From: Candidatus Desulfolinea nitratireducens
GTDB lineage: Bacteria > Chloroflexota > Anaerolineae > Anaerolineales > Villigracilaceae
Assembly: GCA_014382535.1 (NCBI GenBank)
Contig: JACNJN010000187.1
Location: 1-42,337, forward strand
Reading direction: 5' to 3'
DNA length: 42,337 nt
Position numbers and translations under genes: made by a program. The notes beneath the pieces were generated by a model, which did not search any database, had not been told where the DNA came from, and saw only the letters and a list, made by a program, of their open reading frames with translations. This document shows positions 15,864 to 24,588 of the stretch, piece by piece. Position 1 is the first letter of the stretch; every line of letters starts with the position of its first letter.

Positions 15864-17956
15864 AACGACGAATCTTGATTCCCACTCTGATCTTTCTCGC
15901 AGTATTGACGCTGGCTGCCTCTTCAGCTTCCTCCTCTTCCCGCACCCATGGCTTGCCAGCCGGAACCGAAGGACAAACCCTTGTCTCCGGCAATTACTGT
16001 ATTTCTTGTCACCTGGCGGATGACCAGCGTCTCACCACCGTCACCGAATGGAAAGGTGGTATTGGCCGCGAAGTCAACAGCCCTTGCCCGGCAGCAACAG
16101 TCATCCATGAAGAGTTGTACTACACCGAACGATTGCTGCTCATGATCGACCGTGCTCAGGAGGCAGTCGGTACTCTGCCTAAAAAAACGCAATCCCGTTT
16201 GGATAACTATACTCAGCGCTACAGCCGTATGCTGGATACCCCTGTCACCAGCCTAGATGCCTTTGTCAGCGAGGCACAGACCACACGTTATCAGATGAAC
16301 AAAGCTTATGCCGTCTTGAACCAGATGGCGGAAGCTGCAAAACAACGCACGGTGCTTCTCTATGCTGCTATTGTCACGTTGATTCTGCTCGGCTCACTAG
16401 CCTGGGGCCTCTACAACACACATGCTGTTCGTGCGGGGACAGTTAGTAAATCTTGGGCCACATTTTGGCGAGTTGTGCTTGTATTGGCTGTGCTAATCTT
16501 CTTTGCCCTGCCTATTTTCCGCATACCAGAGGTTGAGGTGATGGAAACCACAGAAGAGCAGCAGGACGCGCAAGCCACGCTTGACGTTGCCCAGCGAGCG
16601 GCCAATGCCGCTGACCGTGCTCAAGCACGCGCTTGGATGCTGGCTCGTGTGGGAACGGCTTGGAGTCAATTGGATACCGCAGAGGCAGAGACTCTGCTGG
16701 AAGAATCCCTTCTAGCTCTGGAAATAGCCCGAAAAAATGGAACAGCACTTTGGGGACAGAGTTTGATGGTGCAAGAGGCCACGGCTGGGCAAAAAGTAGA
16801 GATGGAAGCAGCTGATCTGATTGCCGCTGATTTGAATGCCGCTCGTGGTCGAACCTGGGCTTTGCCGCTTATTGCCCTAGAATGGAATGAAATTGATTTA
16901 GGGCGTGCAGTTTCGATTTTGAATGCGGAGCAGGAAAATCTTGAAAGTCAGCAAGGTCTCTATCGCGATTTGCAATTACGCGGACTGGCTTTGGCCTGGG
17001 CAAAAGTAGATTCGGCTAGGGCTGCTCCAACCGCCGCACAAATTGACGATCCAGCACTACGCACTTGGACCTACCGCGAACTGGCAGCTCTTACTAACAA
17101 TCAAACCCTCTTTGGCCATGCCGCTGAAGCAGCCCGTGAAATCGAAGACCCCGTTCAACGTGCGTATTCTCTGCGTGAAATTGGCCTGGCTTCTGGTCAG
17201 AACGCTCTATTCGACGAAGCCCTTGCTGCACTTAATTCTGTAAAAGGTGCGGCGCTTGCCTATGCTTTGAGCGATCTTGCTGTCTCTTCTGGCGATACAA
17301 CGCTGATTGAGAAGATTGATCTTGCGTATCCCGATGCGCGTGTCAGCGCACTACTTCGTCTGGGAGAATACAGTTCTGCCTTGGAGACCGCCGCAGATAT
17401 TGCTGATCCCTATGAGCAAGCTCGTGCCCAGGCTACCATCGCTGTAGCTTGGAAAAATGCAGACGTCGCTGTCCGGGCGGCGAAGTCGCTATATCGCGAC
17501 CTGGCCTTGCGTGATGTTATCCGAAAAACGGGAGATGCAGCATTGGTCGACTCCATTTCATCCACTTACTATAAAGTTCAGGCACTGACCGCGCTCGATG
17601 AATACGAAGCCGCAAGCCAGATGGCTGGCAATCTGGGCGATTCCTATCCGCTGGTTGAATTGGCTCTAGCTATGGCGGATCAAGACCCGCAGGCTGCATT
17701 AGCCTTGATCGATGAAATGAGCCGTGAAGCGGACAAGGCCATCGTCTTACGTGCTGTAACTGCGGCCTCGCACGATAAGGAACTGATTGAACGAGCGCAA
17801 GGCATGGCACTGGCCGCACGTGTACGCGGTGACTCACTTGCTCCAATCCAGGCCTTGCTTGATTTGGCAGATGCGCTTTGGGCGTTGGACACAACCAGTG
17901 CAGAAGCCGTTCTTGTCCAGGCTTGCGAAGCAACGCAACTGATTTCTACAAAATAA
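15860..17956 (+). CDS. monoheme membrane protein with a long alpha-helical repeat domain, novel
   Basis: 698 aa. Signal peptide to about residue 25; one heme c site C47-IS-C-H51; a helical region to ~160 with a conserved-looking CPAATVIHEELYYTE stretch; two transmembrane helices at ~164-186 and ~202-221; and a C-terminal ~470-residue Ala-rich domain of about a dozen TPR-like helical repeats, each with an A-x-A-R-(A/S)-x-x-L consensus. With the signal and two helices, the heme domain and the repeat domain should both face the periplasm. I know no characterised protein with this layout. Coupling to the small membrane protein and NrfD gene suggests that it is a subunit or assembly scaffold of that complex. 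The function is open. Confidence 0.7.
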   Translation: MKRRILIPTLIFLAVLTLAASSASSSSRTHGLPAGTEGQTLVSGNYCISCHLADDQRLTTVTEWKGGIGREVNSPCPAATVIHEELYYTERLLLMIDRAQEAVGTLPKKTQSRLDNYTQRYSRMLDTPVTSLDAFVSEAQTTRYQMNKAYAVLNQMAEAAKQRTVLLYAAIVTLILLGSLAWGLYNTHAVRAGTVSKSWATFWRVVLVLAVLIFFALPIFRIPEVEVMETTEEQQDAQATLDVAQRAANAADRAQARAWMLARVGTAWSQLDTAEAETLLEESLLALEIARKNGTALWGQSLMVQEATAGQKVEMEAADLIAADLNAARGRTWALPLIALEWNEIDLGRAVSILNAEQENLESQQGLYRDLQLRGLALAWAKVDSARAAPTAAQIDDPALRTWTYRELAALTNNQTLFGHAAEAAREIEDPVQRAYSLREIGLASGQNALFDEALAALNSVKGAALAYALSDLAVSSGDTTLIEKIDLAYPDARVSALLRLGEYSSALETAADIADPYEQARAQATIAVAWKNADVAVRAAKSLYRDLALRDVIRKTGDAALVDSISSTYYKVQALTALDEYEAASQMAGNLGDSYPLVELALAMADQDPQAALALIDEMSREADKAIVLRAVTAASHDKELIERAQGMALAARVRGDSLAPIQALLDLADALWALDTTSAEAVLVQACEATQLISTK

Positions 17957-17987
17957 ACGAACAACTCCAATAAGGAACCTGAACACA

Positions 17988-18629
17988 ATGGACAGTATCG
18001 CAATCACTCGCATTATTGCAATCGTCGGTTTGGCACTTTGTTTGCTGGGGATACTCCTGCGACTCAAAACCATTATGAACCGGCCCTTCAAAAAGGACTT
18101 GTCACGTGAGCGTGGCTTGACGGGGCGAGGCCTTTTGTTTGCCTTCACACTGGGGATGGCCCCTTGGGAGAAGGAATCCACGCGTATCCACTGGATATCC
18201 TATATGCGCGGCATCTTCTTCCATGTCGGGATATTCACAGCATTCGGAGTGCTGTTGGTTAGCCCCTGGCTGGAAATCTTACCGAATTGGCTCATCTGGT
18301 TGGGGGTAGTAATTACAGGGTTTGGCGCACTCTTCGGGTTTGCTGGCATTTTCATGCGCCTTTCGGGACCTAACGAGCGCGTCTTAAGTGTCCCGGATGA
18401 TTATGTCTCGGTCTTTCTCTCATCGTTTTTTATTGCATTGGGGTTTGCGACCCTGCTTTGGCCCTCGGCTCTACCCGTTTTCTATGTAGTGACGGGGATT
18501 GTGGGCGTCTACATCCCACTCGGTAAAATCCGCCACTGCGTTTACTTCTTCTTCTCAAAATTCTTTTTCGGAAAGGGTTTTGGACACCGGGGTGTGATTG
18601 GACAATCAAAAGGAAAATACGCGGAATAG
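17988..18629 (+). CDS. second DsrM/NarI-like heme b membrane subunit
   Basis: 213 aa, about five helices. Probable heme-ligating histidines are in RIHWISYMRGIFFHVGIF and GKIRHCVYFFFSKF. It is smaller than and clearly divergent from the DsrM at 7820 and, like TmcC or HdrE, pairs with the HdrD/DsrK-type protein that follows 9 nt later. It should carry electrons between menaquinone and that cytoplasmic Fe-S protein. AAGGAACC precedes the ATG. The natural partner and substrate of this second module are unknown; the DsrE-like protein and the ferredoxin next door are candidates. Confidence 0.8.
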   Translation: MDSIAITRIIAIVGLALCLLGILLRLKTIMNRPFKKDLSRERGLTGRGLLFAFTLGMAPWEKESTRIHWISYMRGIFFHVGIFTAFGVLLVSPWLEILPNWLIWLGVVITGFGALFGFAGIFMRLSGPNERVLSVPDDYVSVFLSSFFIALGFATLLWPSALPVFYVVTGIVGVYIPLGKIRHCVYFFFSKFFFGKGFGHRGVIGQSKGKYAE

Positions 18630-18638
18630 AGGTATAGC

Positions 18639-20003
18639 ATGACCAACGAAAAATTCACTGACAAACGCTTCAATCTTACGGACGAAAAAAAATCTCTCGC
18701 TATAGACGTTTTGCGTCAGCGCCTAAACCGCCAACTGGAAGCCTCGTTGGAAGTGTGTGTGCGCTGCGGCGTCTGTGCCGATTCTTGCCATTATTATGTT
18801 TCGAATCCCAAACCGGAGCATGTTCCAGCGTATCGCGCCGAACAGCTGAGAAAAGTTTATCGCAAGCTCTTTGATCCAGTAGGCAAAGCAGCTCCCGGCT
18901 GGGTAGGCGCCGCAGAACTTGATCAGGAAATGGTCGACGAGTTGATTATGACAGCTTTTGGTTCCTGCACCATGTGCGGACGTTGCGTCATCAACTGCCC
19001 GATGGGTGTGGACACGCGTCACATTGTTCGCACCGCCCGCGCCATGCTGACGGCCATTGATATGACGCCCGGGGGACTCAAAGCTACGGTTAACGTCCAC
19101 CTCGAAAAAGGCAACAACATGGGCGTCAACGAAGAAGACTATGTTGAAACCGTTGAGTGGATGTTAGAGGAACTCCAGGCTGAACTGGGTGATCCTAGTA
19201 TAACCATCCCATTTAACAAAAAAAATGCGCGTGTGGTTTATACCTTCAATCCGCGCGAGATTAAGTATTTCCCCTATCTCATCCAGGCCGCGGCCAAGAT
19301 TTTTAACGCCGCAGGTGAAGATTGGACTCTTAGCACTGAAAGCTGGGATGCCACCAACTATGGCCTATTCTCAGGTGATGATGCTGCCGCTGCCCAGATG
19401 GCTAGCAACCTGGAGGGGGCAGTCAATCATCTGGGTGCTGAAACGCTGGTTATGGCTGAATGCGGACATGGTTACCGTTCTCAACGTTGGGAGGCCGAAA
19501 ACTGGATTGGACATAGCTACCCCTTTGAAGTTATCAGTTTTGTTGAACTCCAGGCGCAGTATATTAAAGAAGGTCGCTTGAAGCTTGATCCAACGCGCAA
19601 CCAGAAGCGGGTTACCTTTCACGATCCCTGTAACCAGGCGCGCAATGGCGGCATTGTGGATGAGCCGCGTTATATCCTGCGTAATGTGGTCACAGACTTT
19701 GTCGAGATGACGCCGCATGGTGTAGAAAACTACTGTTGCGGCGGCGGTGGCGGGATGCTCTCCATGACCGAATTTTCCAATGCTCGTAAAGAGGCTGGGA
19801 AAGCCAAAGCCGACCAGATTTCAGCGACAGGTGCGGAGATCGTTGCCACCTCCTGCCATAACTGTCTCGACCAATTGGATGAGATCAAGCGCCATTACAA
19901 GCTCAAGGTCAAGATCCAAAACTTGAGCGAATTGGTTGCCAACGCAATTGTATGGCCGACCCCTCCGGAAGCCGAAGAAGAAAAAACTGAAGAAAAAGAA
20001 TAA
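18639..20003 (+). CDS. second DsrK/HdrD-like iron-sulfur protein
   Basis: 454 aa. Two [4Fe-4S] sites (CVRCGVCADSCHYYV and CTMCGRCVINCPMGVDT) precede two CCG domains (AECGHGYRSQRW, FHDPCNQARNGG, YCCGGGGGMLS, TSCHNCLDQLDEI), so the non-cubane disulfide-reducing site looks intact. The C-terminus is a run of Glu and Lys. It lacks the ~60-residue N-terminal extension of the DsrK at 8589. As a DsrK paralogue it may reduce the DsrC trisulfide, another thiol carrier, or the partner proteins encoded immediately downstream (DsrE-like, ferredoxin). TmcB-like is another possible label. Confidence 0.85.
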   Translation: MTNEKFTDKRFNLTDEKKSLAIDVLRQRLNRQLEASLEVCVRCGVCADSCHYYVSNPKPEHVPAYRAEQLRKVYRKLFDPVGKAAPGWVGAAELDQEMVDELIMTAFGSCTMCGRCVINCPMGVDTRHIVRTARAMLTAIDMTPGGLKATVNVHLEKGNNMGVNEEDYVETVEWMLEELQAELGDPSITIPFNKKNARVVYTFNPREIKYFPYLIQAAAKIFNAAGEDWTLSTESWDATNYGLFSGDDAAAAQMASNLEGAVNHLGAETLVMAECGHGYRSQRWEAENWIGHSYPFEVISFVELQAQYIKEGRLKLDPTRNQKRVTFHDPCNQARNGGIVDEPRYILRNVVTDFVEMTPHGVENYCCGGGGGMLSMTEFSNARKEAGKAKADQISATGAEIVATSCHNCLDQLDEIKRHYKLKVKIQNLSELVANAIVWPTPPEAEEEKTEEKE

Positions 20004-20026
20004 AGAAGAAAATCAGGAGATAATTA

Positions 20027-20410
20027 ATGTCAGCAGAATATGCAGGCAAAAAAGTTTTGATTGTCGCAACATTTGGTTCTGATAACCCCGAGCGCTGTCC
20101 GGGCCCGTTCGTATTTGCTGGGGAAGCGGTGAAAGCTGGTGCAGAAGCTGAGATACACTTTGTGTTGCAAGCGCCGAAGATTTTGAAAGAGGGCGTTGCG
20201 GAAGCTTTGCATTCCAAGGAAGGCGGACGGACAATCCGTGAATTCATCGATGATGCGTTGGCTCTGGGTGTCAAGTTCTTTGTCTGTGACACAGCCCTCG
20301 CGCTCTGTGATATGACCTCGGAGGATCTCATTGAAGAGATCGAGACTTTGGTGGGACCCAGTTTTTTGATTAAACGAGGATTCGAGTCTGATCTGTCATT
20401 TACATTCTAA
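20027..20410 (+). CDS. DsrE-family sulfur-relay-like protein
   Basis: 127 aa with the DsrE/DsrF-like alpha/beta fold: KKVLIVATFGSDNPERC at the first strand, then the typical FFVCDTALALCDM with cysteines in the position of the DsrE active-site Cys. DsrE-like proteins bind persulfide sulfur and relay it to DsrC or TusE-type carriers. This one is a lone homologue rather than the DsrEFH heterohexamer of sulfur oxidisers, so it is not evidence for oxidative metabolism. CAGGAGA precedes the ATG. Adjacent to a DsrK paralogue, it may be that protein's sulfur-carrying substrate. Confidence 0.75.
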   Translation: MSAEYAGKKVLIVATFGSDNPERCPGPFVFAGEAVKAGAEAEIHFVLQAPKILKEGVAEALHSKEGGRTIREFIDDALALGVKFFVCDTALALCDMTSEDLIEEIETLVGPSFLIKRGFESDLSFTF

Positions 20411-20435
20411 AAATATTGTTTTATCTGGAGGCACC

Positions 20436-20636
20436 ATGTTCATTGTAGAAATCGATATTGAGAAATGCGAAGCTTGCGGCGACTGCGTTGAGAACTGCCC
20501 TGAGCAGATGATCGCAATGGTTGAAGAAGACGGTAAAAAATACGCCATGTTTACAGGTGACCCTGATGTTTGCAGTGGGTGCTTATCCTGTGAGGCCTCC
20601 TGCGAGAAAGATGCAGTAACGGTTACAGAATACTAA
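20436..20636 (+). CDS. 2[4Fe-4S] ferredoxin
   Basis: 66 aa. Two complete cluster motifs, CEACGDCVENCPEQM and CSGCLSCEASCEKDAV, with acidic surface residues. A small cytoplasmic electron carrier that could feed DsrAB or the DsrK paralogue upstream. CTGGAGG precedes the ATG. It lies 25 nt after the DsrE-like gene. Confidence 0.92.
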   Translation: MFIVEIDIEKCEACGDCVENCPEQMIAMVEEDGKKYAMFTGDPDVCSGCLSCEASCEKDAVTVTEY

Positions 20637-20687
20637 ATTCATTCAGTATTCCACCTGTAGAGGGTGGTAGCCTGATATAGATATTTG

Positions 20688-22118
20688 ATGTCTAACCAAG
20701 AATGCCTTGCGCCTCGCTTAGTTATTGCGGCCCCTCAGGGGCAAAGCGGGAAAACTACAGTAACACTGGGGCTGTGTGCGGCATTTAAGGCACGTAATCT
20801 TATTGTACAACCTTACAAAAAGGGGCCTGATTATATTGATCCATCCTGGTTGAGTGAGGCAGCCGGAAACCCCTGCCGTACTCTGGATCCGTTTTTCTAT
20901 GAGCAGCCCGAAGCACTTCTTCGGGCCTTTGTGTACTCTGTAGGCGGGGCGGATATCAGCCTGATTGAAGGCAATCACGGTCTATTTGATTCTTTCGATG
21001 AAATGGGAGAGTTCAGCACGGCCGCAGTTGCTCGTACATTGGATGCGCCCATCCTGCTAGTGGTTAGCGCAACACGGATTGGGCGCAGTGTGGCCGCAAT
21101 CGTACATGGTTGCCAGACCTTCGAGCCGGGCACAAATATTGCGGGTGTTGTACTCAACAATGTTGCCCGCAGCCGCCATGAAGCACGCTTACGTCAGGCG
21201 ATTGAAAATCATTGTGACATCCCAGTAGTTGGCGCGATACCTAGAAATAAAAGTTTAACCATTCCGGATCGTCATCTAGGATTAATCCCACGTGCGGAGG
21301 AAGATGCGAATCTCTCCGCCATCATGGCTTGCCAGCAGACCATTGAACATTACCTTGACTTAGACACAGTTCTGGATATTGCCCGTACCGCTCCTGCCAT
21401 TTCCGTGCCAGACCAGAATCAAGCTGCAGATCAGGTTACCCAATCCCCGCACGTCAAGATTGGGGTTTTGCGAGACAGAGCTTTTACTTTCTATTATCCT
21501 GCCAGTCTAGAAGCGTTGGAAGACGCAGACGCTGACCTAGTCTTCATCAATGCCTTGCATGACACAGACATGCCCTTGATAGATGCTCTCTACATTGGCG
21601 GTGGTTTCCCTGAGATATTCATGGATGAATTATCTGCAAATGTTCATCTTCGTACGGCAATCCGCCAGGCAATTGAAGACGACCTGCCTGTCTACGCGGA
21701 ATGTGGCGGATTGATGTACCTCTCTCAGCGTATCATTTGGGGTGAAAAATCTGCTGAGATGGTCGGTGCGTTGCCTTGCGAGATCGAGATGACTGACAAA
21801 CCCCAGGGGCATGGCTACGTAATTGCACAAGTTGAAAACGAGAACCCCTTCTTCCCCTCTGGTACGAGCCTGCGTGGACATGAGTTCCATAATTCGCGCT
21901 TGGTTTCGATGTCTGTCAACGGTAGCAAAAGCTCTCTTTCTACTGTATATGGCTTATCACGGGGGAATGGTCTCGGGAATGGCCGAGATGGAATCACTTA
22001 TCGAAATGTGCTGGCGGCTTACACTCACTTGCACAGTGGTGGAGCACCAAACTGGGCAAAGGGCTTGGTAGATAGAGCCCGAACTTATCGTGAGTCTCGT
22101 CAGGGGCGGGTAACTTAA
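20688..22118 (+). CDS. dsrN: DsrN/CbiA-type siroheme (cobyrinate-like) amidase
   Basis: 476 aa glutamine-dependent amidotransferase. The N-terminal P-loop is APQGQSGKTTVTLGLC, then PYKKGPDYIDPSWL, both typical of CbiA/CobB, and the C-terminal class I glutaminase has catalytic Cys339 in YAECGGLMYL. In dsr operons this homologue is DsrN, which amidates siroheme to the siroamide form used by DsrAB; cobyrinate a,c-diamide synthase is the alternative. No other cobalamin gene is close, and dsrAB lies in the same run, so DsrN is favoured. The ribosome binding site is weak. The stop overlaps the hemA start by one base. Confidence 0.85.
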   Translation: MSNQECLAPRLVIAAPQGQSGKTTVTLGLCAAFKARNLIVQPYKKGPDYIDPSWLSEAAGNPCRTLDPFFYEQPEALLRAFVYSVGGADISLIEGNHGLFDSFDEMGEFSTAAVARTLDAPILLVVSATRIGRSVAAIVHGCQTFEPGTNIAGVVLNNVARSRHEARLRQAIENHCDIPVVGAIPRNKSLTIPDRHLGLIPRAEEDANLSAIMACQQTIEHYLDLDTVLDIARTAPAISVPDQNQAADQVTQSPHVKIGVLRDRAFTFYYPASLEALEDADADLVFINALHDTDMPLIDALYIGGGFPEIFMDELSANVHLRTAIRQAIEDDLPVYAECGGLMYLSQRIIWGEKSAEMVGALPCEIEMTDKPQGHGYVIAQVENENPFFPSGTSLRGHEFHNSRLVSMSVNGSKSSLSTVYGLSRGNGLGNGRDGITYRNVLAAYTHLHSGGAPNWAKGLVDRARTYRESRQGRVT

Positions 22119-23407
22119 TGGATACGCCAATGACTTCCATGCCAATTTTGATGATCGGGCTCAATCATAAGGTCGCGCCAGTGGAAGTGCGCGAACGTTT
22201 GGCATTCGGAGCTGAGCGTATCCCCTTTGTCTTGAAAGAGTTGCTGAGCGACGAAACTATCGAGATAAACGAAGTTGTCTTGCTATCAACCTGTAATCGA
22301 ACCGAAATTTATCTTTGTACATGCAATTCGCCCGTTAGTGAAAAAAAAATTCAAGAGTTTTTCGCATCTCATGCCAAATTGCCTGTAGAGAACTTGCAGC
22401 ATTTGGTGTACGTCCTGCGAGGTGAGGATGCGGTCGAACATCTGATGCAGGTTTCGGCTGGGTTGGATTCGTTGGTCTTAGGGGAGAATGAGATTCTGGG
22501 ACAGGTGAGGTCTGCAGCAGAGACGGCTCAAGTGGCAGGAGCGACTGGCCCGATCCTTTCAGCGTTATTTCGCTATGCTATCCAGGCTGGAAAGCGCGCC
22601 CGCGCCGAGACAGAGATCGGACGGGGAGATATTTCTGTAGCAAGCGTGGTCGTCGAATTGGCACAGCAGGCTTTGGGTCCATTGGAAAACCGCACAGTCT
22701 TATTGATTGGCGCAGGAAAGATCAGCTCGATCACTGCGCGGGCTTTAATCAAGGCTGGGCTACGCTGCATCATGATTGCCAATCGTACTTATGAACGGGC
22801 GGAGAAACTGGCTCAAAATCTGCATGGAACTGCTGTCCATTTTGATGCCTTGAATGAAACCTTGAAACAGGCCGATATCGTGATTTGCTCAACAGGTGCG
22901 CCACATATTGTTTTGCACGCCGATGCTGTGGAGAAAGCACAGAAGGCTCGTGATGGCCGCCCGCTTCTGGTGGCAGACTTGGCTGTACCGCGGGATGCTG
23001 ACCCGGAGATCACCTCTATTCCTGGTGTGCAGCTAGCGAATATTGATGATCTGGGGATCGTTGTGAAAACCAGCCATCCAGTAACAAGATCGATTTATCA
23101 GAAAGTTGAAGTAATCATTCAGCAGGAGTTCGACAGCTTTCATCAGTGGTACGGTGCTCGTGGTTGCGTACCGATTATCCAAGCACTCCACAGCAAAGCC
23201 GAAATCATCTACCAGGCAGAGGTTGAGAAAACCCTGCGTCGTTTAGGCTCTCTGACACCGCATCAGGAGCAGCTGGTACAGGCTATGGGAAAAGCGATTG
23301 TGGGAAAACTATTACATGAGCCGACGGTTCATCTCCGCGAATTATCGGCAGATGAAGACCCTTCTACTTACCTTAAATTAGTTCAGGACCTATACGGTAT
23401 TCAATGA
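22118..23407 (+). CDS. hemA: glutamyl-tRNA reductase, first copy
   Basis: 429 aa. Reduces glutamyl-tRNA to glutamate-1-semialdehyde, the first committed step of C5 tetrapyrrole synthesis. The catalytic cysteine is C59 in LLSTCNRTEIY. The NADPH domain has VLLIGAGKISSITARALI, then the C-terminal dimerisation helix. The start overlaps the dsrN stop, and its own stop overlaps the radical SAM start (ATGA). An internal ATG (MPILMIGLNH) would align better with other HemA starts. A second complete hemA lies at 36424 in the main hem operon, so this one may be dedicated to siroheme demand during sulfite respiration. Confidence 0.95.
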   Translation: MDTPMTSMPILMIGLNHKVAPVEVRERLAFGAERIPFVLKELLSDETIEINEVVLLSTCNRTEIYLCTCNSPVSEKKIQEFFASHAKLPVENLQHLVYVLRGEDAVEHLMQVSAGLDSLVLGENEILGQVRSAAETAQVAGATGPILSALFRYAIQAGKRARAETEIGRGDISVASVVVELAQQALGPLENRTVLLIGAGKISSITARALIKAGLRCIMIANRTYERAEKLAQNLHGTAVHFDALNETLKQADIVICSTGAPHIVLHADAVEKAQKARDGRPLLVADLAVPRDADPEITSIPGVQLANIDDLGIVVKTSHPVTRSIYQKVEVIIQQEFDSFHQWYGARGCVPIIQALHSKAEIIYQAEVEKTLRRLGSLTPHQEQLVQAMGKAIVGKLLHEPTVHLRELSADEDPSTYLKLVQDLYGIQ

Positions 23408-24537
23408 AACTTCCATCTTTTTCAAATCTCGGAAATTTCTTTCCAAAACTGCGTTCGCAATCAAAGAAGGTGCCCATAAAGAAGCGTCCCTTTGGCGTTG
23501 TTCAAATTGAAGTCACCAGCCGATGTGGTACGGGATGTGTTTTTTGCCCGCACGATGCCTTGTCTGACCGCTGGGTGGAGGGGGATTTGCCGCTTGGCCT
23601 GTATAGCGAGAGTATCGCCCCTCATCTGAATTTATTTGAATTGGTGTATTTGCAAGGCTGGGGGGAGCCAATGCTGCATCCACATCTCTGGGAAATGCTT
23701 GAGATGGCCCAGCAACAGGGCTGCCAGACCGGATTCACCACTAATGGCACTTATCTGCAGGATGACCAGAATCGTCGCTTGCTGGACATGGGCGTGAATC
23801 TGATCTCCGTTTCATTCGCGGGGACGGTTGCTTCCGTTCATGAATCATTGCGCACCAAATCTGAATTTACCAAGCTATGCAGGAACTTTGAGAATCTGGC
23901 CAACCTGAAGCGTAAAAATGGGGTCACAAATCCCTGGCTGGAACTACACTTCTTGATGACGCGTACTAACCTGACCGAATTCCCCTCGCTGGTAGAACTG
24001 GCAGCTTCACTGGGTGCGGATGAGGTTGTAGCAACAAATCTCACCTATTCCCCCAGCATCACTTTAGACCACCAGCACGTGTTTGGGGAAGAGCCACTTC
24101 TCGAAGATATGGAGATCGTCAATCAGGCAAAAATGAATGCCGAACGACTGAACATCCCCTTGAGAATCTACCCGCTAAAAGAGGAACCGAACACAGCAGT
24201 TTGTGATTCGGATCCGGTCAATACTGTGTATGTTAATCATCGTGGTGAAGTGACACCCTGTGTCTATCTGGGCTTGACCCTCGACGGACAGATCCCGCGT
24301 TTTTATCAAGGAGAATCCCATCCCTTTGATACGGTTTCTTTTGGGAATGTCTGTGATGGTTTTACGGTGGCACTTGACGGTGTTGAACGAGAGAAATTCG
24401 TTTCAGCTTTCAAACGCCGCAATGTGGGCAAAAGCCCATTAGCTATGTTTTCCTATCTGGCAGGCGATTCTGGTGACAATGAATTATCACCTCCGCCTAT
24501 TGCTTGTCAGCACTGTTACAAAATGTTGGGAATTTAA
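23404..24537 (+). CDS. radical SAM/SPASM-type protein at the end of the dsrN-hemA unit
   Basis: 377 aa. The radical SAM cluster motif is C-x3-C-x2-C in SRCGTGCVFCPHDAL, followed by YLQGWGEPMLHPHLWEM (the GGEP-equivalent loop) and a TIM-barrel core. The C-terminal part has a cysteine set (EVTPCVYLG and ACQHCYKM) consistent with an auxiliary SPASM or twitch-like cluster. Translationally coupled to hemA by a 4-bp overlap. Known relatives mature peptides or modify tetrapyrroles; no precursor peptide is visible. Its place after dsrN and hemA suggests a role in siroheme, heme or DsrAB cofactor maturation, but this is guesswork. Confidence 0.8.
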   Translation: MKLPSFSNLGNFFPKLRSQSKKVPIKKRPFGVVQIEVTSRCGTGCVFCPHDALSDRWVEGDLPLGLYSESIAPHLNLFELVYLQGWGEPMLHPHLWEMLEMAQQQGCQTGFTTNGTYLQDDQNRRLLDMGVNLISVSFAGTVASVHESLRTKSEFTKLCRNFENLANLKRKNGVTNPWLELHFLMTRTNLTEFPSLVELAASLGADEVVATNLTYSPSITLDHQHVFGEEPLLEDMEIVNQAKMNAERLNIPLRIYPLKEEPNTAVCDSDPVNTVYVNHRGEVTPCVYLGLTLDGQIPRFYQGESHPFDTVSFGNVCDGFTVALDGVEREKFVSAFKRRNVGKSPLAMFSYLAGDSGDNELSPPPIACQHCYKMLGI

Positions 24538-24588
24538 AGCACCTTTGCGTGCAGAGCTAAACTAATTTTAAATCGAAGAGGAGCGCAG

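Noticed and set aside
20027-20410. Evidence for reverse (oxidative) Dsr metabolism from a DsrE homologue
   Set aside because: Only a single DsrE-like protein is present; there is no DsrF, DsrH or DsrL, while DsrD is present.
20651-20667. Hairpin between the ferredoxin and dsrN
   Set aside because: The stem is only 5 bp and has no T tract; too weak to call a terminator.
20688-22118. Cobyrinate a,c-diamide synthase in a cobalamin pathway
   Set aside because: No other corrin ring gene is in the window except cobA, which also serves siroheme; the dsr context favours DsrN.
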